DNA from: a virus
IMG/VR virus record: IMGVR_UViG_3300034073_005379
Location: 1-30,582 of that record
Length of the DNA stretch: 30,582 nt
Direction: 5' to 3' (one strand)
Shown: piece by piece, positions 21,378-28,670 of the stretch
Numbering within the stretch: position 1 is the stretch's first letter
Layout: each line of letters starts with the position of its first letter
The notes under the pieces: generated by a model
Databases searched by the model: none
Told to the model about the DNA's origin: nothing
The model's input: the letters and a program-made list of their open reading frames with translations, nothing else
Translations under genes and position numbers: made by a program

Positions 21378-21659
21378 ATGAATATCGCAATGTCGACAAA
21401 ATATCCAAAAAGCGCAAAGATAAAGCCAGGTGAAACCACAGAGTTTCAAATGCATAAATCACAATTGATGGCCTTTGCGGGAATGATGCATCTCGTTCTT
21501 GACTATACGGAATATCGACTCAAACATTGCATTGATAAAACTCGAGACGAACAGCAAAAGTCGATCTTACAAAAATTATTAAAGGAATACGTGTCAGGAG
21601 ACGTTGCCGTGGCCTGGAAAAGAGGTCAACCTATTTGGATAAAGGTCACTAAGGCATGA
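21378..21659 (+). CDS. Hypothetical protein, 93 aa
   Basis: I prefer ATG 21378 (MNIAMSTKYPKSAKI), preceded by AGAAGG, over ATG 21360. The protein is largely helical in the middle (LMAFAGMMHLVLDYTEYRLKHCID, then QKSILQKLLKEY) and ends with a strand-like WKRGQPIWIKV. A Met-rich hydrophobic patch stands out. No family is recognised. It lies between the UV endonuclease and groEL genes. Confidence 0.6.
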   Translation: MNIAMSTKYPKSAKIKPGETTEFQMHKSQLMAFAGMMHLVLDYTEYRLKHCIDKTRDEQQKSILQKLLKEYVSGDVAVAWKRGQPIWIKVTKA

Positions 21660-21679
21660 ACATCGCATAGACCATGTTT

Positions 21680-21685
21680 TATAAT
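21680..21685 (+). promoter_or_regulatory. TATAAT box for groEL
   Basis: An exact TATAAT ends five bases before ATG 21691 and eleven before a second in-frame ATG at 21697. No Shine-Dalgarno lies in between. This would give a leaderless or nearly leaderless groEL transcript. No CIRCE-type inverted repeat is visible, so host-style heat-shock control is not indicated. Confidence 0.5.
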
Positions 21686-21690
21686 TGTTG

Positions 21691-23316
21691 ATGAATATGC
21701 TTTCATCACACAAAAATGAAAAGTCTACACGAGTTGTATTTTCTTCAGAAGCACGTAAGGAACTATACGCAGGTCTTGAGGTAACTGCTGAAGCGGTTTG
21801 TTGTACTTTAGGTCCAAAGGGAAAAACCGTTCTTGTTCAAAATCCTAACGGCAATCCGATCATTACCAAGGACGGTGTGACTGTAAGCAAGTCGATAAAT
21901 CTAAAGAATCCATTAAGAAGAATGGGTTCTGAGATGATTCGTGAAGCAGCCAATAGGACAAACGAAGTTGCAGGTGATGGAACAACAACATCAACTGTTT
22001 TGACTCACGCCATGGTGAAATCAGGGCTTAGGTTGTTAGAGTCCGGTTATTCATCACAGGATCTTTGTGCAGGGATTAACGTTGCTGTAAAAGCAGTCGT
22101 TAACGACCTTGAATCAAAGGCAAAGCTCCTGACGACACCGTCAGAAATTGCCCAGATCGGCACGATCAGCGCCAATGGCGACAAGAACATAGGTGAGCTG
22201 ATTGCAACGGCAATGGAAAAGGTTGGGCAAGATGGCATCATCACGGTAGAGGATGCCAAAGGGATGTCGACGTCGTTAGAAATTGTTGAAGGAATGCAAT
22301 TTGACAGAGGCTATCTTTCACCCTACTTCGTGACGAACAACGAAAAAATGAATGTCGTTTTTCATGATGCAAAGGTTCTTTTGACCGACAAAAAAATATC
22401 AACATTGCGTGAGCTGATTCCGATCTTAGAAAAGATCAACCAAAATAGAGGTTCGCTTCTCATCATTGCAGATGACGTAGAAGGTGAAGCGTTGCAAGGT
22501 CTTGTTGTCAACAGACTTAATGCAAACCTGCAGGTCGCTGCAATAAGATCCCCTGGATATGGTTCGCACAAGGACGAGTTGTTGCATGATATTTCGGTCC
22601 TAACAGGAGCCAAGATCGTTTCACCAAAAACCGGGAACAAGTTAGAGACGATGACGTATGCTGACCTCGGCACTTTAAAGAAAGTTGTCGTTGATGCAAA
22701 GTCATCGACCCTAGTCGCAACGGGCGGAACCAAGAATGATGTCGACGCTCACGTTCAAAACCTCAGACACCAGATGAACGACGTGACCTTGACTTTTGAT
22801 GAGCTTACAAAGCTGAAGACAAGAATAGCCAAGTTGGCTAGCGGCGTCGCTGTGATCAAGGTAGGCGGAGCCACAGAGCTGGAGATGGTAGAAAGAAAGT
22901 ATCGAATCGAGGACGCCTTGAATGCCACCCGAGCGGCCGCCGAAGAAGGAATCGTTCCAGGCGGAGGAATGGCTCTCTTTAATTCCTTAGATTGTTTACA
23001 AACGTTATATGATAACTCCCCTCAACACATCAAGGCAGGCATTTCAATCGTTCAAGACGCATGCGTCGCTCCAATCAGAAGAATAGCTTCAAATGCAGGA
23101 CAATCCCCTGAGGTGACAATCAACGAATTGCACAGAAGCAACCCAGAAAAAAAGACGTCATTGGGTTATAACGCCGCCAACAACACGTTCGTTGACATGG
23201 TGGATGCTGGTATCATCGATCCCGCCAAGGTGACGAAGACTGCAATGAAGAACGCTGCATCAGTCGCCACAACTTTCCTATCTCTTGACGCTGTCATTGT
23301 TGAGGAAGAGGGATGA
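21691..23316 (+). CDS. groEL: Chaperonin GroEL
   Basis: A 541-aa 60-kDa chaperonin that folds proteins in an ATP-driven double ring. Conserved blocks are intact: TLGPKGKTVLVQN, ITKDGVTVSKSI, the ATP-site GDGTTTSTVL (Asp96, equal to E. coli D87), MQFDRGYLSPYFVTN in the apical domain, EDVEGEAL-like ADDVEGEALQGL, and RIEDALNATRAAAEEGIVPGGG with the hydrolytic Asp. It lacks the Gly-Gly-Met tail of bacterial GroEL and ends VIVEEEG. No groES is next to it; some phage chaperonins work alone, or it may use host GroES. It is coupled by overlap to a small membrane-protein gene. It may help fold the large fibres or capsid. Confidence 0.97.
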   Translation: MNMLSSHKNEKSTRVVFSSEARKELYAGLEVTAEAVCCTLGPKGKTVLVQNPNGNPIITKDGVTVSKSINLKNPLRRMGSEMIREAANRTNEVAGDGTTTSTVLTHAMVKSGLRLLESGYSSQDLCAGINVAVKAVVNDLESKAKLLTTPSEIAQIGTISANGDKNIGELIATAMEKVGQDGIITVEDAKGMSTSLEIVEGMQFDRGYLSPYFVTNNEKMNVVFHDAKVLLTDKKISTLRELIPILEKINQNRGSLLIIADDVEGEALQGLVVNRLNANLQVAAIRSPGYGSHKDELLHDISVLTGAKIVSPKTGNKLETMTYADLGTLKKVVVDAKSSTLVATGGTKNDVDAHVQNLRHQMNDVTLTFDELTKLKTRIAKLASGVAVIKVGGATELEMVERKYRIEDALNATRAAAEEGIVPGGGMALFNSLDCLQTLYDNSPQHIKAGISIVQDACVAPIRRIASNAGQSPEVTINELHRSNPEKKTSLGYNAANNTFVDMVDAGIIDPAKVTKTAMKNAASVATTFLSLDAVIVEEEG

Positions 23317-23666
23317 AGAGGCTTCCTGAAGACGAGTTAAATCAGCTTGATTGGAACTCTTTAGATCAGGAAGAGAGAACTGAACTAATCGTTCGTCAGA
23401 CGATTTACCTAGAAACGCTTCGTAAGTATGTCCATAGCGATGCCGTTTATTCTTCGACGCTTCGTGATCTTTTCATTGCCATGTTTGTTGTTTTGGTCTT
23501 AAGCTTCTTTAACTTCGATAGCAAGAATATCATTTTATCGTTGGTTGCGTCGCATATCTTTTTTGCAATCGTCTCAAGGATTGTTTTGCACTCCTCAGCT
23601 AAGCAATTGGACGAGATGAAAGATTCTTATGCACGCTTTATAAAAAGCAAAAAGAAAATTATATAA
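23313..23666 (+). CDS. Membrane protein with two transmembrane helices, 117 aa
   Basis: It starts by ATGA overlap with groEL. The N-terminal ~45 residues are acidic and helical (LPEDELNQLDWNSLDQEERTEL is the first part). Two hydrophobic helices follow at about 52-68 (LFIAMFVVLVLSFF) and 74-94 (IILSLVASHIFFAIVSRIVL), then a basic tail ending in KSKKKII. A holin is one possibility given two helices and a basic tail, but there is no direct support and the endolysin is far away. Confidence 0.65.
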   Translation: MKRLPEDELNQLDWNSLDQEERTELIVRQTIYLETLRKYVHSDAVYSSTLRDLFIAMFVVLVLSFFNFDSKNIILSLVASHIFFAIVSRIVLHSSAKQLDEMKDSYARFIKSKKKII

Positions 23667-23670
23667 TGAA

Positions 23671-23895
23671 ATGGATCCTTTTGTGGGTCAATTGGTTGTT
23701 CTTAGAACCTTATGGAATTTACAATCTTATAGAATAGGTGTTGTCGTTGAGGTAGTGGAGCAACCTGATAAACTTTTAGTGATGTGGACGACGAAGAATG
23801 GATATGAACTAAAGATGCACATCAGGGACGCATTGACACCCATCACGAATGCGAATCAAGACAAGATAAAGGAGCGATCTTGCGTTTTCAAGTAG
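23671..23895 (+). CDS. SH3/KOW-like small protein, 74 aa
   Basis: It follows the membrane protein after 4 nt. It reads FVGQLVVLRTLW, then YRIGVVVEVVEQPDKLLVMW, then TTKNGYELKMHIRDAL. V-G-Q-L-V-V, I-G-V-V-V-E-V and the L-V-M-W strand match the families at 3369 and 4952. The last third is a charged extension that overlaps the next gene by 16 nt. Confidence 0.65.
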   Translation: MDPFVGQLVVLRTLWNLQSYRIGVVVEVVEQPDKLLVMWTTKNGYELKMHIRDALTPITNANQDKIKERSCVFK

Positions 23896-24083
23896 GTGAT
23901 TTGGTAAAAGCAAAGGGTGAAAATGTAATTGGCATTGTCGTCAAAATAGACAAAGCGAACTGTGAATCATTGTCGTCTTCACAACATTCATCTTCATTGG
24001 TAAAGAACGCTTTCGATGTTTATTATGTTTTTTCCAATTCAGTCAACGGTCCTTACTTTACTTCCGAATTAACAGGAGCATAA
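23880..24083 (+). CDS. SH3/KOW-like small protein, TTG start, 67 aa
   Basis: The start is TTG at 23880, supported by GGAG five bases upstream. It opens MRFQVGDLVKAKGENVIGIVVKID, with the family's V-G-D-L-V and I-G-I-V-V. A Ser-rich loop (SLSSSQHSSSL) replaces the usual charged turn, followed by FDVYYVFSNSVNG. It overlaps its upstream neighbour by 16 nt. Confidence 0.65.
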   Translation: MRFQVGDLVKAKGENVIGIVVKIDKANCESLSSSQHSSSLVKNAFDVYYVFSNSVNGPYFTSELTGA

Positions 24084-24084
24084 A

Positions 24085-24504
24085 TTGGAATTAGCCTTTC
24101 TAGATGAATTAGACTTTGAAATCAACGAAAACTGTGAGATAATATTGCCTCCTTACGTCAGTAAGTTGCAGCAAGACGAGATAAGTTTGATTCGATCTTC
24201 GAATGACCCTTCAAAAAAAGTCATTGCCGCAGGAACAGATCCAAAGGATCAAAAAATAACGCTGATCACTGCGACAGGCAAAGTAATGATCTTCGACGCA
24301 AAAAAGTTTTGTGTGCCTGATGGGCCTGCAGTTCCGACCAGCACAGGTGAAAAAGTTTTCTTACCGAACGCTGATAATAGATGGCCAAGCCCTGTCGAAG
24401 GATTTTACGTTGACTCAGAATGGATGCTAAAAAATAGCACGTCTGGTCTTGTAGGCGCCACGTTGTCGGTCAATAATTACAATCGTGAAGATAACAATAG
24501 GTGA
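24085..24504 (+). CDS. Hypothetical acidic protein, TTG start, 139 aa
   Basis: TTG 24085 follows AACAGGAGC, a good ribosome-binding site, one base after the previous stop. The N-terminus is acidic (MELAFLDELDFEINENCEI). The middle looks like beta strands (KKVIAAGTDPKDQKITLIT, KVMIFDAKKF). The C-terminus has a Pro/Trp part (NADNRWPSPVEGFYVDSEW). No family is recognised. The next gene starts inside its last 20 bases. Confidence 0.6.
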   Translation: MELAFLDELDFEINENCEIILPPYVSKLQQDEISLIRSSNDPSKKVIAAGTDPKDQKITLITATGKVMIFDAKKFCVPDGPAVPTSTGEKVFLPNADNRWPSPVEGFYVDSEWMLKNSTSGLVGATLSVNNYNREDNNR

Positions 24505-24730
24505 GCTTAGAAGACTCATACGTGAACAGGTTGGAACGATGGTTTACATCCACAACGCCGGATTCGGTGGACAAGCGGGTGTAAGCGGACTTAGACGTTT
24601 AAAAGATGTACCCCCACCAGGTTTGGGGGATGAAGGAGAACAGGAAAAACAAGAGCATGAGCAAGAACAAGAAGAATTTCAGCAATGGAAAGTCGCAGCA
24701 AGACAACGCAAAGATGGAAAGAGAAGATAG
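24485..24730 (+). CDS. Leader-family protein 5, GTG start, 81 aa
   Basis: GTG 24485 opens MKITIGELRRLIREQVG, a recognisable copy of the shared leader (compare MKVRIGELRKVIREE at 6527). The body has a Gly-rich hydrophobic part (VYIHNAGFGGQAGVSG), then a highly charged Glu/Gln helix (EGEQEKQEHEQEQEEFQQW) and a basic end. Its last 17 bases overlap the IF-1 gene in another frame. It lies 18 kb from the other strong leader genes, so the leader is dispersed. Confidence 0.6.
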   Translation: MKITIGELRRLIREQVGTMVYIHNAGFGGQAGVSGLRRLKDVPPPGLGDEGEQEKQEHEQEQEEFQQWKVAARQRKDGKRR

Positions 24731-24929
24731 AATGGAGTTGCGAGGTGTTGTCGAGGACGCCTTGCCTGGAACTTGGTTCAAGGTTTTGACAGAAACCAAC
24801 ACGATAGTCTTGGCAACGCTTGGTGGAAAGCTTCGACAAAACCACATTCGAATCTTGCCTGGCGATGACGTCATCGTCGAGGTCTCACCTTACGACATGA
24901 CACGTGGTCGAGTCGTGTGGAGGCGTTAG
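24714..24929 (+). CDS. infA: Translation initiation factor IF-1
   Basis: A 71-aa S1/OB-fold protein that binds the A site of the 30S subunit and helps IF-2 and IF-3 select the start codon. The match to bacterial IF-1 runs over the whole length: GVVEDALPGTWFKV, VLATLGGKLRQNHIRILPGD, and VIVEVSPYDMTRGRVVWR, where bacteria have HISGKMRKNYIRILPGD and VELSPYDLTKGRI. ATG 24714 gives MEREDRMELRG, in register with the E. coli start MAKEDNIEMQG. The frame stays open upstream, and an ATG at 24657 would add a Lys/Asn/Ser-rich extension, so a longer form is possible. IF-1 in a phage is rare but known in huge phages. Confidence 0.93.
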   Translation: MEREDRMELRGVVEDALPGTWFKVLTETNTIVLATLGGKLRQNHIRILPGDDVIVEVSPYDMTRGRVVWRR

Positions 24930-25040
24930 ATGATGTGGTTTCACGAACACCCTTGGATGACTTTCATTTTATCCTTGATGCTGATCTTTACCTTGAACAA
25001 CGTGATCTATGCTGTATCAGGTAAAAGACCCGAGAAGTAA
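24930..25040 (+). CDS. Single-pass membrane mini-protein, 36 aa
   Basis: ATG 24930 directly follows the IF-1 stop and opens MMWFHEHPWMTFILSLMLIF; the helix continues to about residue 28 and the end is basic (GKRPEK). The one long hydrophobic segment is a good transmembrane helix. The next gene begins inside its last 32 bases. The position right after a stop and the coherent membrane pattern argue that it is real, but it is short. Confidence 0.45.
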   Translation: MMWFHEHPWMTFILSLMLIFTLNNVIYAVSGKRPEK

Positions 25041-25263
25041 AAAGATAAAGATTGGTGATGTCGGCCTTGTCAGGCCGACACACCACAACAACCCAGGATG
25101 GACGACGATATGGACGACGCCTCATGTCAATGACACCAAGGGCGACAGGATTATGAAAGATTCTTTGGTGCTAATCGTTGGCATCGATTCATTTTACGTT
25201 CACATCATTTCTGATGTCGGACAAGGTTGGATTGACGTCGATGAAATCGATGTTTTTACATAG
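25009..25263 (+). CDS. SH3-like small protein with GWI motif, 84 aa
   Basis: It reads MLYQVKDPRSKKIKIGDVGLV, then a Trp/Thr-rich insert (NPGWTTIWTTPHVND), then DSLVLIVGIDSFYVHIISD and the ending VGQGWIDVDEIDVF. The I-G-D-V-G-L-V opening and terminal G-W-I resemble 2321, 2533 and 3609. The first residues overlap the membrane mini-protein, so a later start is possible, but no other ATG fits the family opening. Confidence 0.6.
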   Translation: MLYQVKDPRSKKIKIGDVGLVRPTHHNNPGWTTIWTTPHVNDTKGDRIMKDSLVLIVGIDSFYVHIISDVGQGWIDVDEIDVFT

Positions 25264-25273
25264 ATATTGAATC

Positions 25274-25573
25274 ATGAACCCTATACGTCAATTTATCAGA
25301 CTCGTGTTGCAAGAAGCCGGAGGCGGTACCACTTTGCCTCGAATGCCAATGATTAGAAACGCCATGGCACCTGAGATGTCCGATAGGGAGCAGCTGGGTA
25401 AGATAGCTAAAGATCGTGACCCAGATGAGATCTCACCTCATCTTCAGGAACCGGTCTATGATTATGAAGACTGTTATGGTCCTGTGCCACCCACCGATAA
25501 GAACCCATACGTTTTACCTGATCCTTATGCCAAAGACACCAGTCCACTTCCGACCTCACCAATAAAACGATAA
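25274..25573 (+). CDS. Pro-rich protein with T4-CTS-like N-terminus, 99 aa
   Basis: The N-terminus MNPIRQFIRLVLQEAGGG is a short amphipathic helix followed by L-Q-E then A-G. This strongly resembles the T4 capsid-targeting sequence, where gp21 cuts after I-A-E before Ala. The rest is low-complexity and rich in Pro, Asp and Tyr (PVYDYEDCYGPVPPTDKNPY). No fold is recognised. I treat it as a distant member of the leader family. A Met-rich stretch (PRMPMIRNAMAPEM) follows the leader. Confidence 0.6.
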   Translation: MNPIRQFIRLVLQEAGGGTTLPRMPMIRNAMAPEMSDREQLGKIAKDRDPDEISPHLQEPVYDYEDCYGPVPPTDKNPYVLPDPYAKDTSPLPTSPIKR

Positions 25574-25575
25574 AA

Positions 25576-25779
25576 ATGATCCACATGAAACCACTTCCGA
25601 ATATTGGAGAACGCATCGTCGTTCATGGGATGCAGCAGAAGGCAATCGTAGAAAATGTAACGTGGATTGAATCGGTAAATGATTGGAAAATAGAATTGGA
25701 TTGGGGACAATTCGGAAAATCGAGAATTTGGTTACATGACGAAAACGTTGTTTGGTTTAGACATTCGTCTTCTAATTGA
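25576..25779 (+). CDS. SH3-like small protein, 67 aa
   Basis: It begins 2 nt after the previous stop, at ATG 25576 or at ATG 25585 (MKPLPNIGERIVVHGM). Strands I-G-E-R-I-V-V, KAIVENVTWIESVNDWKIELDW and IWLHDENVVWF fit the family's plan. It is the last plus-strand gene; its stop is only 8 bp from the end of the convergent fibre gene, with no hairpin visible between them. Confidence 0.6.
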   Translation: MIHMKPLPNIGERIVVHGMQQKAIVENVTWIESVNDWKIELDWGQFGKSRIWLHDENVVWFRHSSSN

Positions 25780-25787
25780 TGCTCATG

Positions 25788-28628
25788 TCACGAATTCGAC
25801 GGATTGATGATCAAGTAAGCCACGGGATCTGCATCACCGTTAAAATTTGTTGTGATCGTAAAAGTTCCTGCTGATTTCGCAGACACAACAGGAGGTCCTG
25901 CTGTAGGGTTAGTGTTTGCCTGCTTGGTCAAGAAGATCATTGATGTTGTTTTGACAAGCGAATTGGTTACCGTCGCAGACCCTGGATTACCCCCATCAAG
26001 GTTCACGATTCCTGTTGGAAGATCTCCTCCACTACCTAATGATAGCGAACCGCTGATGACAACATCACCTCCAAATAATGCTTTCTTGTCGTCAACACCG
26101 GTACCACCAATAGAACCGCTGACATAGAAGAAGACGTCGGGCCCCTTGTCGTCTGGTGAATCTATGCTCTCAAGACCTCTAAACGCAAAAGAACCTGTGG
26201 TGTACACAGAACCTGCAGTCATGGAATCAAAGAAATCTTCAGTTTGAACAAAAACATTCGATATAGTGACTGCACCGTTTGACCCGGTCACAATTGAGAT
26301 GTTCGTGCCGGCTATCAGATAGGATGTTCCATCGTCAAGTTTGGTCAAGGAACCGCTGATTCCTTCAGTCACCTTTAGCGTACCTGACATCTCCAACGTG
26401 TCGCCTTGCGCTATTAAGTTACCGCTGACGACGAGATCTCCACCAAACAGTGCAACTCCCACTGTCGATGTGCCTTGAGACGCCTTCGATCCGCTGACGT
26501 AAAAGAATACGTCATTACCCATGTCGATCGGAGAATCGATCGATTCTTGACCACGAAATGCAAAGGATCCTGTGGTGTAAGCCGAACCGGCCGTCGTTGA
26601 GTCAAAGAAATCATCAACCTGCACGAAGGTGTTTGCGATGGTCACGGATCCGTTCGAACCGGTGGTGACAGATATGTTGGTGCCGGCCTTGAGGTAAGAC
26701 GTTCCGTCGGTTAGCCTTGTCAAGGATCCTGATAAGCCGAGCGTAGCTTTGACTGACCCCGTAACCTCCAGAATGTCTCCTGCCGCCGCTAAGGTTCCGC
26801 TGATCACCATGTCCCCACCAAACAAGGAAGTTCCTCTTGTCGTCGTGTCACGTGATCCGATCGTCCCGCTGACAAACAAGAAGACGTCTGTGCCCCTTGT
26901 CGTCGCAACGCCCGCATCGTTGCCCATGATTCCAATCGTGCTGACACCGCTGTTGCGCTGCAGAACCGAACCTGTCATCTGCACGTCGCTTTGATTTACC
27001 CTGAAAACATCGCTACGGTTTGCATTATCATCTGCAGTTCCATTGCCGACAACGAACAACGAAAAATCGTTGTCACGTAAATTGTATTGACCTATGACGG
27101 TTTGGGCTGAACCAGAAGCTATTGTTGCCAACCCACCTGCGTGTGAATACGTCCCAGATGCAATAGTGCTGAAGCCTTCGGAGTGAGAATAATCCCCTCT
27201 CGCAAAAGAAACCCCTTCAGCGTGTGATGTGTCTCCCGTTGCCTCAGAGATGTCACCTTCAGCATGTGCGGCATAACCTGTGGCCTTAGTTTGATTGCCT
27301 TCAGCATGGGAGGCATAATTGTCGGCAAAAGATTGATAACCTTCGGCGTGCGATCTTGGACCTGCTGCGGTCGTTGAATCTCCTTCAGCGTGAGAACTAT
27401 CACCTGAAGCAGTGGTACCGTATCCTTCAGCATGAGAGTCGGGCCCTGAAGCCGTTGTATTGTTTCCTTCCGCATGGGAGCCAAAGTTTCCGGAAGCCGT
27501 TGTTTGATAGCCTTCAGCATGCGATCTTTGCCCAGACGCAACTGTGCTGTCACCTTCGGCATGCGACTCAGCCCCTGAAGCGACCGTGTCAGATCCTTCA
27601 GCATGGGAATAATTTCCTAATGCTTGAGTATAATAACCTTCAGCGTGAGAGGCTAGCCCATCTGCGACTGAGTAATTTCCTTCTGCATGTGACCAATCAA
27701 CGGTAGTTAACGTTGCATAGCCTTCAGCATGCGAATAATCACCTTCGGCAATCGTGTTGCCTCCTTCAGCATGCGAAGAGTATCCCGTCGCACGTGAGAA
27801 CTGACCTTCGGCATGACAGCCAGCATCGTAAGCAAGGGTGCCGGCACCTTCGGCATGGCTGTGTACCCCAATGGCCATGGACTTTCTTCCTTCAGCGTGA
27901 GAATTAATTCCAATTGCCATCGTGTAGGAACCTTCGGCGTGGGCGAAGGTTTCAGAGTTGTTGGCTGAAAGATTGATGAGGATGGATTGTCCAACAGTTG
28001 GAGGTTCTATGGATATCGTTCCAATGTTGTTATATCCAGCCACCTGTGTGCTCGATAAAGCCAACGCATTGAAAGCCGATGAGTTGATCGACACGACGCT
28101 CGAGGCCGTGACGGCATTCAATATCGTGTCGACGTTGACAACCTCAGCTATGTGAACAAAGTTGTTGTTTCCCGACGCGTTGTACACATAGGCTATCCTG
28201 TCGCCAACATTGAAGAGAGACGCATCAACGACTTCCAACGCGTTATCTAGGGTGTTCGTACCTAATATGACAGTATAAACATCAGCCGCAAAAGTCGTTG
28301 AACCCTCAACGTGAGTGTAATCGTTGACGGCGAACGTCTTGTAACCACCCCTGAAGACGCCGTCAAGGTTGATGTTGCCGGAAACAAGGATCGAACCTGT
28401 CATCTGAAGTGTGTCACCGAACAACGACACGGCTCCACTGACGACCATGTCACCACCAAATACGGACTTATCTACACCTCCCGTTGAACCGCTGACGAAG
28501 AAAACAACGTCTGTTCCAATGGGAGGAAACGTGGCGTCAGGCTGGTTGGCGATGATGACGCTTCCTGTCACACCGATCTTTGACGCGTTGGACGATGAAC
28601 CCGAGATATTGTTTGTTATTAGCGCCAC
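25788..28628 (-). CDS. Fibre-like structural protein with 20 HAEG head-type repeats
   Basis: A 946-aa repetitive, Gly/Ser/Thr-rich protein, most likely a trimeric phage fibre or decoration protein. Residues ~227-500 hold about 20 copies of a 14-aa unit, S-H-A-E-G-x(5)-A-x-G-x, like the left-handed roll of YadA/trimeric-autotransporter heads. Around it a second module, D-V-F-F-Y-V-S-G-S ... A-L-F-G-G-D-x-V-[IV]-S-G, occurs four times, and a ~90-aa block (SGSLTRLTDGTSYL ... SFAFRGQESID) is present twice, nearly identical, near residues 640-800. Start is GTG 28628 with AGAAGGA upstream. The segment VIGQYNLRDNDFSLFVVGNG matches the neighbouring fibre, so the two are paralogues. Possible receptor-binding or neck fibre. 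Confidence 0.8.
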   Translation of the reverse strand: MALITNNISGSSSNASKIGVTGSVIIANQPDATFPPIGTDVVFFVSGSTGGVDKSVFGGDMVVSGAVSLFGDTLQMTGSILVSGNINLDGVFRGGYKTFAVNDYTHVEGSTTFAADVYTVILGTNTLDNALEVVDASLFNVGDRIAYVYNASGNNNFVHIAEVVNVDTILNAVTASSVVSINSSAFNALALSSTQVAGYNNIGTISIEPPTVGQSILINLSANNSETFAHAEGSYTMAIGINSHAEGRKSMAIGVHSHAEGAGTLAYDAGCHAEGQFSRATGYSSHAEGGNTIAEGDYSHAEGYATLTTVDWSHAEGNYSVADGLASHAEGYYTQALGNYSHAEGSDTVASGAESHAEGDSTVASGQRSHAEGYQTTASGNFGSHAEGNNTTASGPDSHAEGYGTTASGDSSHAEGDSTTAAGPRSHAEGYQSFADNYASHAEGNQTKATGYAAHAEGDISEATGDTSHAEGVSFARGDYSHSEGFSTIASGTYSHAGGLATIASGSAQTVIGQYNLRDNDFSLFVVGNGTADDNANRSDVFRVNQSDVQMTGSVLQRNSGVSTIGIMGNDAGVATTRGTDVFLFVSGTIGSRDTTTRGTSLFGGDMVISGTLAAAGDILEVTGSVKATLGLSGSLTRLTDGTSYLKAGTNISVTTGSNGSVTIANTFVQVDDFFDSTTAGSAYTTGSFAFRGQESIDSPIDMGNDVFFYVSGSKASQGTSTVGVALFGGDLVVSGNLIAQGDTLEMSGTLKVTEGISGSLTKLDDGTSYLIAGTNISIVTGSNGAVTISNVFVQTEDFFDSMTAGSVYTTGSFAFRGLESIDSPDDKGPDVFFYVSGSIGGTGVDDKKALFGGDVVISGSLSLGSGGDLPTGIVNLDGGNPGSATVTNSLVKTTSMIFLTKQANTNPTAGPPVVSAKSAGTFTITTNFNGDADPVAYLIINPSNS
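27130..27945 (-). repeat. About 20 x 42-bp coding tandem repeat (HAEG units)
   Basis: Inside the fibre gene a 42-bp unit recurs with CCTTC[AG]GC[AG]TG as its most constant part on the plus strand (Cys/Ser-His-Ala-Glu-Gly in protein). The period is regular over 0.8 kb, with one 45-bp unit (GNFGSHAEG). Copies differ at third positions, so they are old or diverged by selection. Such an array can expand or shrink by recombination and alter fibre length. Confidence 0.85.
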
Positions 28629-28670
28629 GGTTTTTTCCTTCTTTTTTTCAAAGATTATTTATTCGTCATC

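Noticed and set aside
15012-23316. Window is a piece of bacterial chromosome or a chimeric contig
   Set aside because: The host-like genes are embedded without a visible break among typical phage genes (coupled mini-genes, endolysin, fibres), and share small-gene families (SH3-like at 14690 and 23671) on both sides. Chimerism cannot be fully excluded without read data.
23313-23666. Holin
   Set aside because: Two transmembrane helices and a basic tail fit, but the long acidic N-terminus, coupling to groEL and 15-kb distance from the endolysin give no positive support.
27119-27706. Open frames of 116 and 161 aa in other frames of the fibre repeat
   Set aside because: They arise from the periodic sequence (multiples of three) and have repetitive, unnatural composition; they are shadows of the fibre gene.
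27130-27945. Regular ~42-bp repeats resembling a CRISPR array
   Set aside because: The period is continuous without unique spacers, the copies diverge at third codon positions, and all lie in one long open frame encoding S-H-A-E-G units.
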